Shown here: in pieces, positions 1 through 10,514 of the stretch
Position numbering within the stretch: the first letter of the stretch is position 1
Layout: each line of letters opens with the position of its first letter
Source of the DNA: Chinchilla lanigera
Lineage: Eukaryota > Chordata > Mammalia > Rodentia > Chinchillidae
Direction of reading: 5' to 3'
Assembly: GCF_000276665.1 (NCBI RefSeq)
Contig: NW_004955438.1
Location: 11,661,319-11,725,318, forward strand
Length of the DNA stretch: 64,000 nucleotides
The notes under the pieces: generated by a model
What the model saw: the letters and a program-made list of their open reading frames with translations, nothing else
Told to the model about the DNA's origin: nothing
Databases searched by the model: none
Position numbers and translations under genes: made by a program

Positions 1-294
1 CACTGGGCTCTGATCTTCTCAGGAACTGTCACACGTCTTGGGGATAGTTTTGGACTTACACAGAATATAGACTGAAAACTGGAAACAGATCTTACTTAGA
101 TCTTAAGTGGGTAAAAGACCATGGCTGAGACCATGATCATGTGTTAGTACAGCTGAGTGGCTATCAAATACCTCAGCTCTCCCACTTAATTATGAATCCC
201 TCTAAGGCAGAGACTGTGTATTCAACTTGGTGCTTTTTAAGAACCTGAGAGCCAGGTCTCTATAAAATTCTGAGGTCTGGAGGGTACATAGTTT

Positions 295-440
295 TAACCT
301 GTAATGCAAGTGACCTTGGGCAAGCTAATCAACCTCTCAGAGCTCAGTCTTTCTCCCTCTAAATCTAGGGACAATTATGCAGAATACATGGGACTGAGTG
401 AAGGTCCTTGTACATAGTAGGCATCAACACACAGTATTGA
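295..440 (-). mobile_element. MIR SINE fragment
   Basis: The stretch reads like the reverse complement of the MIR core and 3' part: a GGGCAAGCTAATCAACCTC motif (the classic 'GGCAAGTTACTTAACCTC'), then a CTC-rich piece, then a TACATAGTAGGCATCAAC tail. It is old and diverged. The call rests on remembered family sequence, not on an alignment. The 290 bases to the left show nothing I can name. Confidence 0.55.
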
Positions 441-789
441 TTCCTCCCCTCAGTGACAATCAGCAGAGATGCTGAAGGCCCCAATCCATGTCCTTTTACT
501 CAGCACCTTCCCTTAACCTTCTCCCCCTTCTTGCCCAATAAAACTGACAAAGTGGTTGAGCTTCAATATAAGCACTGAATTTATTCTCTAAAAGGAAGCT
601 TGCTGTTGGAGTCTGCTCGGGAGCATTGCATTCGGGCTCCTGAAACTGTGACTCATTGATGACCAGCAAAGCTGGGCCTCCCCATGAAGATAAAGGATGT
701 GACAGCTGTGTGGAGGGTGACTGCATTTCAAGCACGGCTCGGGACTTTCAGCACAGCTCATTGTGAATAACTGCAACCTCCTCTCCACT
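441..789. other. No recognisable feature
   Basis: Two overlapping minus-strand open frames of 66 and 79 codons cross this stretch but show no domain, no splice context and no repeat identity. I see nothing supportable here. Confidence 0.4.
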
Positions 790-935
790 CTCCCTCTCCC
801 GTCGGCTTCGATTCACGGGCTGTGTAATTCAAGTCATTAATTTTTTCCATTCAGTGCGCTGCCAATTTCTTCTCATTTTGTTCCTGGAAGTCTCTCGTGT
901 GCGTCTTCTAAATTTAAAATAAATACATTGTACAT
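790..935. other. Candidate conserved non-coding element
   Basis: This segment has no repeat character. It is AT-rich but keeps several CpGs (TCGGCTTCGATTCACGG), and has a CATTAATTTTTT homeobox-like core, a GCCAAT box-like motif and an AATTTAAAATAAATAC end. CpGs in otherwise AT-rich, non-island DNA suggest constraint. This is a visual impression only. Confidence 0.25.
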
Positions 936-1484
936 AATTGGATGCTAACCAGACAACACTGAGCAATCACACTTTTCTCATTGATTCCACAGATGTATTT
1001 GCCTCCAACATGAGTAGAAAAGGTCTCTGCGTGTTCTGGATAAAATGTTAAATGGGACCAGTTTCCCTGATGTTCTTCTATATCAGTATTGGCTTTTAGG
1101 ATATTTCTCTAATTATGAGCTTACTGGAAAGAACAATGAAAGGTTTTTACACCAAAAATAGCTATTCTCAAATTATTCTAGTTGCTACCATTTGGTGCTC
1201 ACAGGACTGGGTGGAAAGAGCCTAAATGTGGGCCTCCAGAGTCAGGAGACTGGGTTGCTAGCGCACCAGGAAGAGGGTTCCTTTTGGGAAATAAGCCCTT
1301 ATGCTGTTGTTTTTTGTATTCTCAGTAATGCAGTTCAAAGGTTGGTCCAAATCATTTTTCTCTACAAGGCACAAGATGCAGCTTTGAGACAGATCCAGGA
1401 CGACTTTTAAAGTACAGAACTTTGGACAGCAGACCTTGTAGAAAAGAAACACACTTCAAGGGAGCCATTTGCCCGCTCATGTTT

Positions 1485-1700
1485 CCTAGCCCTCTTGGCA
1501 TTTGGTGAGGTGGTGTGACTAGTGCTGACCCATGAAATCATGAGCAGAAATTCTAAGTGTCCCTTTCAGGCGGAGGCAAGGGAAGTCCACATACAATTTG
1601 CCAGACTCTCTCACACGTGGAGATGGGGCGGGGCTTGTGTTCCAGATGATGGAAGCCCAGACCATGAAGCTTTTATGGGCCTGGTGCTGGATGACTGAGA
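1485..1700 (+). mobile_element. Ancient interspersed repeat, family unassigned
   Basis: The pattern 'TAGCCCTCTTGGC ... GTGACTAGTGCTGACCCATGAAAT ... GAGCAGAA' follows a well-known old mammalian repeat motif (a CCCTTGCAGCTAGG/GTGGCCATGTGAC/GGCCAATG order). A second copy of the same motif order is at 25010-25115. I could not name the family. The 550 bases before it (936-1484) show nothing recognisable. Confidence 0.3.
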
Positions 1701-1974
1701 GGAAGAAGTCTTTGCAAACCAGAGCAGAACGTGAAGCAAGTGAGAAATAAACTTTTAATGAGTTAAAACATGATATTAAAAAATATATAACATATTCCAT
1801 CCTGGTTGAGATCAGTCTCATAATTTTACTTTACTCTTTTGACTTTTTTTGAGGAGAAAGTCTCTGTTGGTGATAGTCAATCTCTAATACTTCCCTTAGT
1901 CTTATAATCTGATTTTTCAACTAAAGGGGAGCAGATTTTGGGCTCAGCCTTTTCCAGCAAGCAATAACACCCAA

Positions 1975-2244
1975 TGTGTTAGTCTGTTATGGCTACAGTT
2001 TACAATACACCATGGACTGGGCTGTTCAAGCAGCAACATTTATTTTCTCATAGTTCTGGATGCCTGATGTCCAAGGTCAAGGGGCTGACAGGTTTTTTTT
2101 TAGTCTGTCTCCTTGGCTTGCCAATGGTCATCTTGTCTTGGTATCTTCTCTCTGTGCATGTCGATGTCCTAATCTCATCTTCTGATAAGGCCACCAGTCA
2201 TATTGAATTTATGGGCCTAAATACCTCTTTAAAGGCCCTGTAAA
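1975..2244 (-). mobile_element. MLT1-like MaLR LTR, partial
   Basis: In reverse orientation it starts TGTGTTAGTCTGTTATGGC, then has AGCAACATTTATTTTCTCATAG, TTCTGGATGCCTGATGTCC, a CTCTCTGTGCATG box and ACCAGTCATATTGAATTTATGGGCC, in the order expected of a reversed MLT1/MST LTR. It stops at TTTAAAGGCCC, so the LTR 5' end is missing. Confidence 0.6.
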
Positions 2245-3296
2245 GAAATAGTCACTTTCTGAGCTACTAAGCATTTGGTTTTCATAAGGAGATTTTTAGG
2301 ACATTTTTTATCTTTCACTTGTTTGGGGAAGGGTAAGTGTGGTCTTTACGGCAAACCATGCTACTTTTCTAAATTTTTTAATGAAATATGAATGTACTTA
2401 AGTGGTAGAAAGGTTGATTTTACAGAAAAATATAAGAATTAATGGTATACAGATATTGTGAAAGGATATGCAAATGACTGGATTTGGGGGAACATTGCCT
2501 AGGTAATTTCTAAAGCCTGTCCCATTTATTACAGTTTGTAAAATATAATTTTAATTTTATTCATTTATGCATCCATTTATTTGAGTTACCACTGAGTGTC
2601 TCATTGGTTTGGGACCCTGGAGTGATTATAAAGTCAAATGAGTAGTGCTATCATGGCACAGAAAGGAGTCATTCAAACTGCCTGAGAGAATCAGAAAAGG
2701 CTCCCCAGGGATGGTGACCAACAGTGGATCTGGGACTTTACAGCTACATGCGAACACAGAGCATGAACAAGCTCTCTGCCTCTTTAACTCAGTATTTCCT
2801 GAATTTTTGGAGTGGTATAAAATGCCATGGTAGATTCTACCAAAAAGACATGAATTTTGAGAAGACAAAAGGGGCTACTTTGCAGCACAGAAAATCATAC
2901 CTGAGATCTATGACCTGCATTTAGGGCTACACTTTCCCCGGAGGAGATTTTAAACTTGTCTGTTTATCCCCATTGATTACAAACTTTACTTTTTCCAAGA
3001 GTCTTGTTGTCTGATGTGAAATACAGATTGGAAAAACTCGGTCATAATTGTGAAAAAATATTTCTGAATCCAATGGAACCACAAGGGAAAAATCTTTCAT
3101 TGAACAGTCCTGAGGACAGAGCTCTTATTTGGAGGGTGATTCATGAAGTGTTTTCATTGTCAGTGCCTGTCTTGACTATTCCATGAAGTACAAATATTTT
3201 TTTCAGCTCCTAGCAAATGCTGGGGTTGTTCTAGAGGCTGAAGATATTATAGGCAGTGTCATGGTTTGGGGTTTTTGCAAGAACAATCACATACAG
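2245..3296. other. No recognisable feature
   Basis: About 1 kb of AT-rich DNA with short chance open frames. A stretch near 2540-2660 vaguely resembles an old LINE or MIR tail but cannot be assigned. Nothing coding is supported. Confidence 0.35.
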
Positions 3297-3310
3297 GGCA
3301 CACATTTTGT

Positions 3311-3428
3311 TTTTTTGGTTTTTTGTTTTGTTTTGTTTTTTTGGTTTTTCTCCAGTACCAGGAACCGAACTCACGACCTTGCGCTTGCCAGGCAGGCACT
3401 TTTGCCGCTGAGCTAAATCCCCAGCCCA
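3311..3428 (-). mobile_element. ID SINE (full length, reversed)
   Basis: A T-rich tail is followed by CCAGTACCAGGAACCGAACTC, ACGACCTTGCGCTTGCCAGG and GCTGAGCTAAATCCCCAGCCC, the reverse complement of an ID element. IDs derive from an alanine tRNA; the pol III A box (TTTAGCTCAG) and B box (reverse of GAACCGAAC) are visible. The 12-bp TSD CACACATTTTGT flanks it at 3299-3310 and 3432-3443. The A tail carries a GTTTT-type pattern. Confidence 0.9.
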
Positions 3429-3524
3429 GGACACACATTTTGTAAGATTAGTTATAATAGTCATTCCAAGAATCATATACAAAGAGTGCAGGAAATCTGT
3501 CCACACACTAAAGACCAAAGAATC

Positions 3525-3690
3525 CAGCTGAGGGCCTGAATCCCACACCAGGGTTCTACATGAGTCCAGCTGAAGACCTAGAGCCCATAACAATGCCTCC
3601 CATGAGTCCAACTGGAGGCCAGTAGCCCATGACAATATCTCATGCACAACTGGAGTCCAGGAGCCCATGACAATGCACTAGGAAGCCCAA
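3525..3690. repeat. 42-bp tandem repeat, about 4 degenerate units
   Basis: Units share the pattern GAGTCCAGCTG-A-GACC/AGG-CC-AGAGCCCATAACAATG. Read on the minus strand the period is 14 codons (repeated GLQLDS motif), so a frame stays open through the array, including the ID SINE next to it. The array abuts the 177-bp duplication that follows. Confidence 0.6.
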
Positions 3691-3771
3691 AGGTCAGTGG
3701 TGGAAGCTAGAAAATCTGTGCCAGTGGGATGAAGGATTTGTGCTAGCAGGCTGAGAGATCTGCACTGGAGC

Positions 3772-4110
3772 CAGGAAGTGACCCTAAAGTAAAAACCAGA
3801 ACTCTCCCAAAAAGTAGCACAGGCATCCTCAGCAACAGTGAGGTCCCAAGCTCCTCCGATGAGGAGGAAATCCGAGTTCCCATCAGGAAAGCCAATGTCA
3901 CAGGCTTCTCCTGGAGACTGAGCAGTGCACCATCTCCCCCTCCAGAGCCAGGAAACGATGCCCAAAGTGAGGACCAGAGTCCCCCAAAGGGAACCAAAGC
4001 CATTCTCAACAAGGTCCCAAGCTCCTTGGAGGATGAGAACAGCCAAGTTCATCAGAAAAGCCAGCATGACAAGCTTCTCCAAGGGAACCAGCAGCTCCTT
4101 ACAGTTTCTA
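3772..4110. repeat. 177-bp tandem duplication, two diverged units
   Basis: The unit starting CAGGAAGTGACCCTAAAGT at 3772 recurs as CAGGAAACGATGCCCAAAGT at 3949, and both contain AGGTCCCAAGCTCC, a GGA-GA-GA-G-A box and GAAAGCCA. The period of 177 is a multiple of three, which explains a 148-codon minus-strand frame (3678-4124) with two related halves. It may be part of an old, unclassified LTR. No coding function is claimed. Confidence 0.55.
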
Positions 4111-4360
4111 ACAATACCCAACAACTTCTCTCAGCTCCCAGAAGCCTCTCTTCTTCTCCAGTTCTGCCTCTAATGCTGCTGGCAACAGTCCTCAGGTGGG
4201 CCTCCCACACCCAGCACCACACTGTTCAATTCAGCTAGGTGTTGTTAACAAGTTAACTACCTGTTGTCAATCTACCACAGGCAGTAAGACATATAAGATA
4301 CCCTCTAGTGAAGCTTACATCTAGCAGGGAGATGAGAGAGGACCAGATAGAAAGAAATGC

Positions 4361-5184
4361 TGTCATTAGTCCATTTTGCGTTTGTAATGGTTGAAAAATT
4401 ATGTCAACTTGAGAAGTTTAGAAGTTTAACTCATCAAGGGGCCAGGGTCCTCACTGTGTAAACATCTTCAACCTGTGCAAGAGAAGGGCATGGAAAAGGA
4501 GTGCTACACCTGCCCTACTGGGGGGCATCCTGTTTACAATACAAGGGAGGAAAAAAGGCTTATTCTCCCCTCTTTTGCTCTTGTTGCTTTTGCTGTCTTC
4601 TGCTGCCATGAACTGTTACCCCTGTGCCATGCCACCCTGCCCTGAAGCCAGCTGATTATGGACTGAATCCTCCACAAACTTTGAGCTAAATAAACCTTCC
4701 CTTCCTGAACTCTAGGTGTCAGGTATTTTGTCTCAGCAACAAGAAGAAAGTAACAAAGACAGTGTTCTTACAACAAAATACCTGAGGCTGGATACTTTAT
4801 AAAGAAAAGCGTATTTAGTGCACAGTTTTGGATGTCTAACAGCATGGCATTGGCTTGGCTCTTGGAAGGGCCTTCTGGCTACTCACAACATAGCAGATGG
4901 CTTCATTGTGAGAGTGCATGCAAGAGAGAAAAGTCACATGGTGATATGGAAAACAAGAGAGAGTGGGAACAGCTGAACTTGCTTTACGATAACCCATTCT
5001 CTCCAGAACTAATCAACTGCACAAGACTAGCACTGATCTCTTCTGAGGTCAGTGCCCTGTGACCCAATTATTTTCCATGAGCCCCACCCCTACAGGCTCA
5101 CCCCAATACTACCACCACAGGGAACCAAGCTTCCAGCACATGAGCATTTGGGGGACACACTGAGACCATATTCAAACCATACCA
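4361..5184 (-). mobile_element. MST/THE1-like MaLR LTR, split by a second LTR
   Basis: The element begins TGTCATTAGTCCATTTTGCG, is interrupted at 4383, and resumes at 4767 with ACAACAAAATACCTGAGGCTG, TATAAAGAAAAG, a CATGGTGATATGG box, GACCCAATTATTTTCC and TTCAAACCATACCA. This is the order of a reversed MST/THE1 LTR. A perfect 5-bp TSD AATGC lies at 4356-4360 and 5185-5189, so both outer ends are intact. Without the insert it is about 440 bp, the usual size. Confidence 0.85.
4383..4761 (+). mobile_element. Rodent MaLR LTR nested inside the older LTR
   Basis: It starts TGTAATGGTTGAAAAATT and ends GTAACAAAGACA. It contains GCTGCCATGAACTGTTACC, GCCAGCTGATTATGGACTG and the poly(A) signal context GAGCTAAATAAACC, then CAGGTATTTTGTCTCAGCAA, all typical of rodent MaLR LTRs. 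The 5-bp TSD is GCGTT (4378-4382) and GTGTT (4762-4766), differing by one CpG-type transition. Length is 379 bp. Confidence 0.85.
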
Positions 5185-5499
5185 AATGCTCTAAGGGAGC
5201 AAGATCAAGCACTTGGAAGGGGAAGAGGCTGCAGTGGATTAAGTAGAAAAGGAAAGCATCTCTCTGGGGCTGATATTTAAGATGAGCTCTGAGAGGTAGG
5301 TAGAAGCCATACTAGAGTAGGGTGGGCCACTAATTCAGTGGCTGGTGTTCTGATCAAAGGACAAATTTGGATACAGGCATACACCCAGGAGAAACACCAT
5401 GTAGGAGTAAGGCAGAGATGGAATGACACTTCTGTAAGCCCAGGAGTAGCCAAGGATTACCAGCAGTCACTAGAAGCCCAGGCAGACACATGAAACAAA

Positions 5500-5640
5500 C
5501 TTTTCCACAGATCCTCAGGAGGAACCCACTTCGATTTCAGACTTCCAGCCTCCAGAACTGTAAGATAATAAATTGCTGTCTTTTAAGCACACAGTTTGTG
5601 GTGTTTTGTTACTGCGACCCTACAGACCAATGCAGTGCTC
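5500..5640 (+). mobile_element. MLT1 LTR, 3' part
   Basis: GATTTCAGACTTCCAGCC, CTCCAGAACTGTAAGATAATAAA, TTGCTGTCTTTTAAGC and GTTTGTGGTGTTTTGTTACTG give the conserved 3' end of MLT1 with its AATAAA. The 5' half is absent or unrecognisable. The 159-codon frame at 5596-6075 runs across this and the next repeat and is not a gene. Confidence 0.65.
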
Positions 5641-5947
5641 CACAGTAAAGATTTTAGGTTCTGCAGGCCAGATGATCTCTGTCATGCTCTTCAAGTCTAT
5701 CACTGTCACATAAAAACACCCATAGATATTACACAGCCAGATGAGTGTAATCACATCCCAGTGAAACTGTATTCAAATATATGGAGCAGGCAGGTGGGAC
5801 TTGGCCTGAGAGTCATAGCTTGCCAATCCCTGTCCCACCAGTGTATATCTCATTTCACTCACCAAAGGCTGGTGGTTTGGAAACTTCACATATTTTTCTC
5901 CAGGCAGAACTTTGCCTTCATTTGGCATTTGGTACGAATGATAACAG

Positions 5948-6125
5948 CTAATATTTACAGAGTGCTAGATCTGTACCTTGTACTATGTGCAGCCCCTTAC
6001 TTAATACTCCCAACAATCCAGTGGTGTAGACATTACTGCTTTCAACTCCAGTTTATAGGTGAGCAAATTGAATAGAAGTGAGTTAACCAAGTTGTCCAAA
6101 GCTACAAAACAAGCAAAGCGAGGAA
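5948..6125 (+). mobile_element. MIR SINE
   Basis: GCTAATATTTACAGAGTGCTAG, CTTACTTAATACTCCCAACAA, AGTTTATAGGTGAGCAAATTGA and GTTAACCAAGTTGTCCAAAGC follow the MIR consensus order closely enough to assign orientation. Confidence 0.65.
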
Positions 6126-6549
6126 TCTGCCCTAGCAAAACACACAGAGGCCACTTTCCAAAGCTTCTGTAAAACATTGCAGACATTCTCTTTCCTCCCT
6201 TGCTAGTCCTCATGTCTTTTACTATTTTCCCTTTTTCTGGCATAACAATGTGCTAAGCATGTAATTTCTCCCTCTACCTAAGATGTGAAATCCTTTCTTC
6301 CCTAGAGGGCAGAAGACTACAAAAATGATTTGGGGAAGGTGTTGATTTGTCTCATTTTTAATTATTGGAGCAATGACTCCTTTTTTTTTTTTCCTTAGGA
6401 ACAGTAGTTAAAACACAATTCCACAAGTGTAATAATTCCATCGGTTTTGTTATTTTCACAGGGACGACTGGATGATGGAGCCATATGTGCACACTTCTAA
6501 GCTCTGAAGAGAGCAGTCCGTAAGCAGTGAATGGTGGTCAAGTGTCGCT

Positions 6550-6830
6550 CCTTCATTTCTTCAGTCTCCTTTATTCACCTGTTTCTCTCTATTCCCATGG
6601 GCGCTATCCCAGCCCAGGCCTCTTTATTTCATGGCTGGATTGTTGCAACAGTTGGTCCCTATGCCTCTGAGCTATTTTATTTCTCATTTCTGCTGTGTGC
6701 TACTATCTGATTCATCTTGCTAAAACACCTCTTCCGTCATATCATTCTCCTACTAGAAAACCTCCAATGGCTCCCCATTGCCTCCCAAATCAGGCTCCTT
6801 GGTTTGGCCTCCACCCTCACAAAAATGGCT
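6550..6830 (+). mobile_element. L2 LINE, 3' region
   Basis: The diagnostic L2 motif AAAACCTCCAATGGCTCCCC followed by ATTGCCTCCCAAATCAGGCTCC is present, preceded by the pyrimidine-rich L2 body with CTTGCTAAAACACCTCTTCC and TCATATCATTCTCCTACTAG. Confidence 0.7.
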
Positions 6831-7234
6831 TTTTAGATTTATGAGAGTAAATAAGATATTTCTTTCAAAGAAAATATGTTTCAAGTTCCAGCAGAGTACC
6901 TCTGATTTGTGTAAAGCATTCTTTATGGTGAAAATGCCAGCATCACCCTTAAGAATTCATGAAAGTGGAGGAGCAAACAGAATTAATAGTGTATAAAAGC
7001 AAGCACTTCTGCCATACTCACCCATCGGTTATGTCATGCAGGACCCACACAACAGAGGTCCTTTCTACCAGGTGGGGGAAAGAAGAAAATTGAGCCCAAA
7101 GGTCTAGTGTCACAAAGGAAATATTCAACCTAAGTAAAATGCTGGCTAACACACATGTGTGAGCGAGAGAGCCCTGAATCCATTTTAAAAACATACGTTC
7201 TGTTAGCCAAGGTAACACCACTACTATAACAAAT

Positions 7235-7560
7235 TGCTTTCTGGACGTTCATAGCTTGACTTGCTATTTATTTCTTGCTCACATGGCAATGAATGGGTGT
7301 TCCACGGTGGGTGTTCTTGGTTGGTGGACAGCTTTCCACCACCACATGACCACGAAGGGTCACACTGCCTTTTCCCTCTGTGGCTCCACCACAAGGAGAA
7401 CTCATTGTCAATTTCATCCACTAGTGGCCAATAGGGAGAAGGCACCTGCTTCTTAATGAATCTGGCCCAGAAATAGCGCCCATCCTTGCGACCGCAGGCA
7501 ATTACAATGGCAGCTGGTCACAAGAGGGTCCAGGAAATGAGTCTTTGGTTTGCAACCACT
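7235..7560. mobile_element. Ancient LTR or DNA-element remnant, family uncertain
   Basis: The arrangement ACAAATTGC..., ATTTATTTCTTGCTCACATGG, a repeated GTTGGTGGAC/CCACCACCACATGACC motif, ATTTCATCCACTAGTGGCC and TGGCAGCTGGTCACAAGAGG resembles old ERVL-type LTRs also visible near 8205 and 10515. Naming it would need an alignment. Confidence 0.3.
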
Positions 7561-7784
7561 TTCCAACATCAAGCAGACTATGGGAGGGAGGGTTGTGGAT
7601 TTCAGTGGACAGCTAGGTACCCCTGCTAAACAGAGAGGCTGTTAACATCCAGTTCAGTGGTAGTTTAGTCCTCAGGCAAAATACAACCTATTCAGGTTAT
7701 AGCAGTCAGGCATAACCCAAAAACTAAAAACAAATATTTTTTCCCAACAATTACTTTCTATTGCACTACTTCACTTGAATGACT

Positions 7785-8097
7785 CCCATTCGCCAGGTCT
7801 TAGTTCATTCATCACTTCTCCTGTGGAGCTTTTCCTGATATTTCTGTCTAAATCATATTTCTGTTCTCTCCACACTCCTAGCCGTACACACCTGCCATGT
7901 ATAGTACTTATCACAGTTGCCGTTTTATATCTGTGTGTGTGATGATTATATGAATGCCTGTCTCTCCCATTAGATTCTCAGTTCCACCATGGCAGGTGTC
8001 TCGATTCTTTTTCTTACTATCTTATTCTCAAGATCTAGCACAGAAGCAGACTTACAGTATGTTCTCAAAACATAATTATTGACAAAATAAATCAAGT
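7785..8097 (+). mobile_element. L2 LINE, 3' end
   Basis: TCACTTCTCCTGTGGAGCTTTTCC, a CTCTCCCATTAGATTCTCAG box ('gactgtgagctcc' region), CATGGCAGGTGTCTCG and the terminal ATCTAGCACAGAAGCAGAC ... AACATAATTATTGACAAAATAAAT are the L2 3' signature. Confidence 0.7.
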
Positions 8098-8204
8098 GAC
8101 ATTTTTTTCTTCACGGAAAAAAGTGGAAATGCAGATACAGAAAAAGAAAATTAATTTTAAAAATCATCAGGAACCACTTAGGTTAATCAGCAATTGCTAA
8201 GTTG

Positions 8205-8420
8205 ATACTGTGTAACAAACATCCCTAAATCTCTGGTGACTTATACCAACAAATGTTCCTTTCTCATTCAAAGTTTTATGAGTTAGATATGGTAGCTTGG
8301 CTTCAGGCTACATCCTTTGCCAACATCCAGGTTAAAAGATCAGCTACTATCTGGGGCAGATTCCTCTCACAGGACCAAACCAGAGAAAAAAGGTTCAAAC
8401 CAATCCATATAAAACACAGT
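8205..8420. mobile_element. Ancient repeat remnant, family uncertain
   Basis: GTGTAACAAACATCCCTAAATC, CTGGTGACTTATACCAACAAATG and TTCTCATTCAAAGTTTTATGAG look like the first part of an old LTR or DNA element related to 10515-10905. The call is tentative. Confidence 0.3.
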
Positions 8421-8608
8421 TAAAGCCTGAAACATTCAACGTTCTACTGACCAAAGTAACGCGGCTGTGTGAGACAGGGTGAGGCTCTGTTCCAGTGAAT
8501 TTTGGCAAGAATGTAGAGGGATGAAAAAAATGTTAAAAATCTACCACATCCCTATCCCAACTTTTTGCTTCATTTATGTTTAAATATCATATGTTTACAT
8601 ATATTTCA

Positions 8609-8690
8609 TTGGTTTTTTGTAGAAGGAATTGAACTCAGGACCTTGCACTTGCCAGATAGGTGCTGTGCTGCTGAGTTATATCCCCAGCCC
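8609..8690 (-). mobile_element. ID SINE (reversed, older copy)
   Basis: TTGAACTCAGGACCTTGCAC, TTGCCAGATAGGTGCTGTGC and TGAGTTATATCCCCAGCCC form a reversed ID. A perfect 13-bp TSD TACATATATTTCA flanks it (8596-8608 and 8691-8703). It lacks the GGTACCGG 3' end of the younger copies here. Confidence 0.9.
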
Positions 8691-8703
8691 TACATATATT
8701 TCA

Positions 8704-9864
8704 GACCAGTCATATTGCCTTTTAAGAGCTAGAGAGATCCTGAGGGGAGGTGTATTGTTAATGTATGAGTTCTAATATATACACAATATTTTATTAATTG
8801 CTGCAGTGACTTACAAAAAATTGCAAAGGAATCGTTCAATCTAAATGGTGTTGGAACCAGGCCCTGGCCTTGTTTATAGCACATCTCAAAAGTAAATTAA
8901 TTGTAGCTTATTAAAAAGTGTAGCAAGAATAACAAAGCTCAGACTCCCTGTCTTCAAGAATTAGTGCGTCCAAACCATTCTAGAAAACACACATATACAC
9001 AAGAGCATTTCATCATCACTCAAGCTGATTCTGGTGCTTAACAAGTCTCAGAGATGAGAAGTCTTTTCATCTCACAGCAGCTTAAGCCTTTTTCAGGAGA
9101 CACAGAAAACAACAGGTCATCCCTACCACGAACATTTTCCTTCAAATCACCTTTATGTACCTTGTGAGTGACAGGAGCTGATTTCTTCTATAGACCAACA
9201 ATAACTAAGTACTTAAAAGTCACAGACTCTCTTTTTTCTCCCTCTCTTTCTGCAAGCTTTTGGTGCATTCAAATACAATTGATGCCTTAAATCTTGACTT
9301 ATTAAATAAGAAGGGAACGGTTTACTGTGATCTTAGGTTGAAGCTTCTCAGATGTCAGGGTGAAATGTGAATCAAAAAAATCAAGGAGAAAGGACATTTT
9401 AAATGCATCTTGGAGCATTCATATTTGAAGGGAGAAAATGTACTTGTTCAAACATTTATGTGGCTACATTTCCACTTCTATCAAAGGTTATAAATACTAT
9501 AAATGGATTCTTCTACTGTAAGTTTTCCTTATTTTATTTTTGACATATGCTTTCTATCTTGAATTAAAAACCAGTTAAATTAAAGTAAATATAACATGAG
9601 ACTCAAGGCTCAAACTCATAATTTTAAATAGAAATTAAGGGTTTCTTGCAGGCATCTGAGTAGCCCAGCATTTCTCCATGGATGTATACAAAATAGGTTG
9701 TGGGAGGGTCCTTGGCCTCCTGCTCAACACATAATCCCTGCCCCATAACTGTTCCACTGGTTCCTTTCCCTCTGAAGAGGAACTGGGATTAGGGTCACAC
9801 AATCCTATCTTGAGGTACTGGTCACCAAAATGATGCTTAGAAGTCAACATAAAAAAAAATCACC
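8704..9864. other. No recognisable feature
   Basis: About 1.1 kb of AT-rich, repeat-poor DNA without a supportable gene. Short open frames only. Confidence 0.35.
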
Positions 9865-10215
9865 TGTTTTATTAATCAGCTTCATGTTACTATAATAAAA
9901 TACCTAAGGCAAAAGAATTTATAAAGAGTAAAGGTTTATGTAGCTCATTGTTCTGGAGGCTCAAAGGCATAGAGCCTACATTGGCAGATGTTGGCACATA
10001 ATAGCAGGAGCATGAGGAGGAACAAAATGCTTATATCTCCAGCCAGGGAGTAGACAGGATCAGGACAGGCTGAGGTCCCACATTCCCCTTCAAGGGCATA
10101 TCCCCAGCAGCCAAAAGATTTGCTAGTAGGCCCCACCTCCTAAAGGCTCCACCACCTCCCAGTCATAGCACCCTGGGCACCAAACTTTCAATATTTGGCC
10201 TTTGGAGACATTCAA
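9865..10215 (-). mobile_element. Rodent MaLR LTR (reversed)
   Basis: It starts TGTTTTATTAATCAGCTTC, then CTATAATAAAATACCTAAGGC, TATAAAGAGTAAAGGTTTATG, TTGTTCTGGAGGCTCAAAGG, a CCCCACCTCC box and ends near ACCAAACTTTCAATATTTGGC and CATTCAATATCTG. No convincing TSD was found, so the right boundary is approximate. Confidence 0.65.
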
Positions 10216-10514
10216 TATCTGGGAAGCCCCTGCTTCCCAGAATCTCTTTGGGCCTGTCTGCTTGACATCTGGCACCTTGCCAAGGCCAGGAACCAGCTGG
10301 CCTCCCTGGGATGTTCCACCCAGGTAATTCAAGGAGATGGAAGTTTTGAAAAGGGACCTCTCCTCTGGGGCCTGGGTTCCTCTCAGTGGTGTTGATTCTA
10401 ATAACTGTTGGAAACCAAGGCAGAGCGTGGCCAATATCAGAGATGCAGTGACTGGGTCGCAGGGCTTAGTACGCATGCTGTCTGTATCTCTGTGAGTAGT
10501 ACTTTGTAAAGCTC

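Noticed and set aside
3231..4124. Minus-strand 145- and 148-codon frames as a repeat-protein gene
   Set aside because: Openness is explained by tandem periods divisible by three. One frame also runs through an ID SINE.
5596..6075. 159-codon plus-strand frame
   Set aside because: It runs through the 3' end of an MLT1 LTR and a MIR SINE.
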